DNA of 45,664 nt from Roseobacter sp. GTDB lineage: Bacteria > Pseudomonadota > Alphaproteobacteria > Rhodobacterales > Rhodobacteraceae. The stretch lies in NCBI GenBank assembly GCA_011050655.1, contig DRFG01000133.1, positions 1 through 45,664 of the forward strand, written 5' to 3'. This document shows positions 42,884-45,664 of the stretch, in pieces. How positions within the stretch are numbered: position 1 is the stretch's first letter; the number at the start of each line of letters is the position of its first letter. A program made the position numbers and the translations under genes. The notes below the pieces were generated by a model that made no database searches, had not been told where the DNA came from, and saw only the letters and a list, made by a program, of their open reading frames with translations.

Positions 42884-44107
42884 TTGTCAGACCAATTAAA
42901 AAACTCAAAAGTTATAGTAACCGGTGCCACAGGCTTTATTGGCCAAATTCTAGTGCCAGAACTGGTAAGTGCAGGTCTAGAAGTCATTGTTGTTGGCCGG
43001 GACAAAGCGCGCTTAACGGCTGCTTTTCCCGATTTAAAGAGTTGCACTTATGATGAGATGCCCCAACAAGGCGAAGATGCGGACTTATTGGTCCATCTTG
43101 CTGTCATCAATAATACAAGCGACGTGGACAGCGCAACTTTCGATGCCGTCAATACCGATTTAACTATTAAACTTGCACAACAAGCCCGAGATATGAATAT
43201 TCGCCAATTCGTAAATGTTTCATCCTTACACGCGCTACCAGATGGCCCGCAAACCGACTATGCACGCAGCAAACGTGCGGCGATCACTAAACTTGAGCAA
43301 ATGCAGCTCACATTTATTACAACATTGTTTCTACCTGCCGTCTATGGAGACCGTTTTGCAGGTAAACTTGCAAAACTTAATAATCTACCACGCCCCGTTG
43401 CCCGTGCGCTTTTTGCTTTACTTGCTGCAGCGAAGCCAACTCTTCACATTTCGCGACTGGCTCAAACTTTGATCAACATGATAGGTCAACAAAATCCTGC
43501 GACGCTCATTTTAACGGACGGACAGGAAAATAATTTCATTTATCGCGGTATAAAACGCAGTTTAGATCTGCTTTTTGTCGTTACAGTCATCGGACTACTA
43601 TGGTGGCTCCTTTTGGGCGTCTGGATAGCAGTCAAAGTAGGTTCAGCAGGCCCAGGCATATTTGCGCAAGAGCGGGTAGGGCAGTTTGGGAAAATCTTCA
43701 CCTGTTATAAGTTTCGCACTATGCAGCAAGGCACAAAGCATATGGGGACCCATGAAGTATCAGCAGCTTCCGTAACGAAATTAGGCGGCATCTTGCGAAA
43801 AACAAAAATAGATGAGTTGCCTCAAATATGGAATCTTTTGTGCAACGATATGAGTCTGATCGGACCTCGTCCCGGCTTGCCTGTTCAAAAACAGCTCTTT
43901 ACCGCCCGGCAATCAGCCGGTGTTTTCCAAGTTAAACCCGGTATAAGTGGACTAGCCCAAGTCAATAACATTGACATGAGCGATCCCGATAAACTGGCTG
44001 TTTGGGATGCCCGCTATATCGCGTTACAATCTCTCGTATTGGATTTTAAGATCACCATACGTACCATTCGAGGGGGCGGCCAAGGGGATAAAATACAGCG
44101 CGTCTGA
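42884..44107 (+). CDS. Fusion of an NAD-dependent sugar reductase with a polyprenyl-phosphate sugar-1-phosphate transferase
   Basis: Residues 1-215 form an SDR domain (GATGFIG at 14-20; catalytic pair Tyr126/Lys130 in DYARSK), similar to WbpV-type reductases. Residues about 220-407 form a small PglC/WbpL-type initiating transferase: membrane helix at about 226-250, Arg/Lys-rich YKFRTM, catalytic Asp310-Glu311 in TKIDELPQ, GPRP at 327-330 and KPGISGLAQV at 351-360. One protein could thus reduce UDP-4-keto-6-deoxy-GlcNAc (from the WbpM-like enzyme at 10961) and load the product on undecaprenyl phosphate. TTG 42884 is preceded by TAGGAAA. It ends in a possible IS end. Confidence 0.85.
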   Translation: MSDQLKNSKVIVTGATGFIGQILVPELVSAGLEVIVVGRDKARLTAAFPDLKSCTYDEMPQQGEDADLLVHLAVINNTSDVDSATFDAVNTDLTIKLAQQARDMNIRQFVNVSSLHALPDGPQTDYARSKRAAITKLEQMQLTFITTLFLPAVYGDRFAGKLAKLNNLPRPVARALFALLAAAKPTLHISRLAQTLINMIGQQNPATLILTDGQENNFIYRGIKRSLDLLFVVTVIGLLWWLLLGVWIAVKVGSAGPGIFAQERVGQFGKIFTCYKFRTMQQGTKHMGTHEVSAASVTKLGGILRKTKIDELPQIWNLLCNDMSLIGPRPGLPVQKQLFTARQSAGVFQVKPGISGLAQVNNIDMSDPDKLAVWDARYIALQSLVLDFKITIRTIRGGGQGDKIQRV

Positions 44108-44533
44108 TGTGATCCCCAAAAGCGTCCCCGTTTTTGGTCGTCGTTTTAGGCTAGATTTTTCTTAGCTGGTAATGGAGCGGAAATCCATGAAAGCATCAAA
44201 CTTCACGAACGCACAGACGACGTTCATCATCAAGTAAGGCTAAGAAGAAAAGACGGCTGCTGAAATTTACCGCGAGGCCTGGGCGTGGGGTGTCGACGCT
44301 GAACAAGTAGATCACGGCGTGGACCGGGTTTCCCCTCTTATCGCTGCAAGCAGCCACCGCCGGGCAAGATGCGTCTGAACGGTATATCTGTAGTCAGAAC
44401 CCGCAAACATAAAGTCACGGCGGACAGTAATCACAAGCTCAACATCGCGCTTAACCTGCTGGACAGGAAGTTCACCACAAACGAACCAAACCAGAAATGG
44501 GCAGCGAATGAGCGGAAAGGGAAATTGCTATGA
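44104..44533 (+). pseudogene. Decayed IS3-family insertion sequence (orfA and orfB remnants)
   Basis: From ATG 44187 the translation reads MKASNFTNAQTTFIIK, then stops and resumes as EEKTAAEIYREA, matching the N-terminus of IS3-family OrfA but broken by stop codons. From 44369 a 54-codon frame reads RLNGISVVRTRKHKVTADSN ... LLDRKFTTNEPNQKWAA, matching an internal part of IS3-family OrfB; the rest of the catalytic DDE region is absent. The GATCCCCAAAAGCG sequence at 44111-44124, just past the preceding stop, resembles an IS3-type left end. The 449-bp gap between the fusion gene and rmlA is therefore mostly transposon debris. Confidence 0.78.
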
Positions 44534-44556
44534 TAACACCGCTGTTGAAATGTGCT

Positions 44557-45441
44557 TCATATCCCGAGCAAACTCTCCAAATACACCCCGTAATCGTTTT
44601 TGGCGAACAACTTAGCCCGTTCCTCCAGCGATGCTGCACTGATCCAGCCCTGATTGAAAGCGATCTCGTCAGGGCTTCCCGTTTGCAGTCCTTGGCGAGT
44701 TTCCAGCGTACGGACAAAATTGCCGGCATCCAATAAGCTGCCATGCGTGCCTGTGTCCAGCCAAGCATAGCCACGGCCCATGCGTTGGACGTTGAGAAGG
44801 CCGTCGTGCAGGTAGGTTTCGAGCAAGGTGGTAATCTCTAGCTCGCCGCGGGCCGAGGGTTTCACGTTTTTGGCCCGTTCAGACGCAGTGTTGTCCAAGA
44901 AATAGAGCCCGGTAACGGCGTAGTTCGACGGAGGCACTTCGGGCTTTTCGATAATCTGGCGAGCTTGGCCGTTTTCGTCAAAATCCACCACCCCATAGCG
45001 TTCGGGGTCAGAGACGCGGTAGCCAAAGACAGTGCCGCCCTCGGTTTGTGCATTAGCGGCGGCCAGAATTTCGGGCAAACCGTGGCCAAAGAAAATATTG
45101 TCCCCCAAGACCATCGCTGAGGGCGCACCGTCGAGGAAGTCTTCGGCCAGCAGATAGGCTTGCGCCAGACCGTCGGGGCTGGATTGAGTGATATAGGTCA
45201 GCGATACGCCCCATTGAGACCCATCGCCAAGCGCACGTTTGAACTGCTCGGCATCCTGAGGCGTGGTGATGATCGCGATGTCGCGGATACCGCCCAGCAT
45301 CAGTACTGACAGCGGATAGTAAATCATCGGTTTATCGTAGATCGGCAGTAGCTGTTTAGACACAGAAATGGTGATCGGATACAGCCGCGTGCCGGAGCCG
45401 CCAGCGAGGATAATGCCTTTGCGTTTGGGCGTCTGGGTCAT
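44557..45441 (-). CDS. rmlA: Glucose-1-phosphate thymidylyltransferase RmlA
   Basis: First enzyme of dTDP-L-rhamnose synthesis, making dTDP-glucose from glucose-1-phosphate and dTTP. The 294-residue protein has the nucleotidyltransferase signature [13 protein letters not shown] at 12-24, [22 protein letters not shown] near 92-97, and [10 protein letters not shown] with the metal-binding aspartate. VTGLYFLDN and [10 protein letters not shown] also fit RmlA. It is the last gene of rmlC-B-D-A, starting six bases after the rmlD stop. IS3 debris lies 23 bp beyond its stop. The length and all motifs are normal. Confidence 0.96.
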   Translation of the reverse strand: MTQTPKRKGIILAGGSGTRLYPITISVSKQLLPIYDKPMIYYPLSVLMLGGIRDIAIITTPQDAEQFKRALGDGSQWGVSLTYITQSSPDGLAQAYLLAEDFLDGAPSAMVLGDNIFFGHGLPEILAAANAQTEGGTVFGYRVSDPERYGVVDFDENGQARQIIEKPEVPPSNYAVTGLYFLDNTASERAKNVKPSARGELEITTLLETYLHDGLLNVQRMGRGYAWLDTGTHGSLLDAGNFVRTLETRQGLQTGSPDEIAFNQGWISAASLEERAKLFAKNDYGVYLESLLGI

Positions 45442-45447
45442 GGAAAA

Positions 45448-45664
45448 TCAGTCCTTGGTAAAATCAAGTTGGGTCAAAATCTGGGTCAGGCTGGCGTGCC
45501 AATCGGGGCGGGTGATGCCAAAGGTGGCCTGTGTCGCGCTGCAATCCATCCGCGAATTCAGCGGGCGTTTGGCGGGCGTAGGGTAATCGCTTGAGGGGAT
45601 GTCGGTGACGGCACAGGTGATCCCCGCCTGAGCAAAGATCGCGCGGGCGAAATCAGCCCAGCTA
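45448..45664 (-). CDS. rmlD: dTDP-4-dehydrorhamnose reductase RmlD, C-terminal part (joins 1..795 on the circle)
   Basis: The minus strand from 45519 to 45448 encodes the last 24 codons including the stop (GITRPDWHASLTQILTQLDF then TKD), continuing the frame of 1-795. Bases 45520-45664 repeat positions 1-145 and encode the same residues a second time. The stop lies six bases before the rmlA start. Confidence 0.92.
   Translation of the reverse strand, partial: SWADFARAIFAQAGITCAVTDIPSSDYPTPAKRPLNSRMDCSATQATFGITRPDWHASLTQILTQLDFTKD
45520..45664. repeat. Terminal direct repeat, right copy (circular overlap)
   Basis: Exact duplicate of bases 1-145; see the left copy. One copy should be removed to obtain the circular sequence. 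Confidence 0.93.

Overview
The window looks like a complete circular plasmid of a roseobacter-type alphaproteobacterium (Rhodobacteraceae). Its first 145 bases recur exactly as its last 145 (45520-45664), so one plasmid unit would be 45,519 bp. rmlD, cut by the window edge, reads through that join without a frame break. The backbone carries a RepA initiator (RPA family) diverging from parA-parB, an iteron/DnaA-box origin between them, and a 32-bp perfect palindrome at the parB stop that is a strong parS candidate. From memory of the literature, RepA-I plasmids with a rhamnose operon are the 'biofilm plasmids' of roseobacters; this replicon fits that picture.

Layout. 45448-2402 across the join, minus strand: rhamnose operon rmlC-rmlB-rmlD-rmlA. 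2623-3633, plus: UDP-glucuronate 4-epimerase. 3817-6448, minus: a ribbon-helix-helix regulator, a PHB-depolymerase-like esterase and a C45 autoproteolytic hydrolase. 6527-9183, minus: a radical SAM DNA-repair protein and a UdgX-type uracil-DNA glycosylase behind a LexA-box promoter. 9296-10767, minus: HWE-type sensor kinase and single-domain response regulator. 10961-12841, minus: WbpM/CapD-like membrane 4,6-dehydratase. 13103-17106: replication and partition. 17253-44107, plus: a run of 26 tightly packed surface-polysaccharide genes. 44104-44533: decayed IS3-family remnant.

The polysaccharide cluster encodes several rare sugars in modules: wbpA-B-D-E (UDP-2,3-diacetamido-dideoxy-glucuronic acid); Wzx flippase; legB-C-G-I-H, ptmE and legF (CMP-legionaminic acid, apparently by the GDP-sugar route); two separate WbpG/HisH/HisF amidotransferase triads in mirror order (G-F-H, a glycosyltransferase, then H-F-G), which likely put acetamidino groups on two different sugars; a Wzy-like membrane protein; a GT4 glycosyltransferase; a probable UDP-N-acetyl-L-quinovosamine set with a WbuB-like transferase; and an unusual fusion of a short-chain dehydrogenase with the initiating sugar-1-phosphate transferase. 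One initiating transferase plus three glycosyltransferases is consistent with a tetrasaccharide repeat exported by Wzx/Wzy.

Base composition is mosaic. Backbone, rml and DNA-repair genes are GC-rich; the polysaccharide cluster is visibly more AT-rich, most of all around 35.1-38.6 kb, suggesting separate acquisition. I see no tRNA, rRNA, CRISPR array, conjugation or mobilisation genes, recognisable toxin-antitoxin pair, wzz, O-antigen ligase or outer-membrane export gene.
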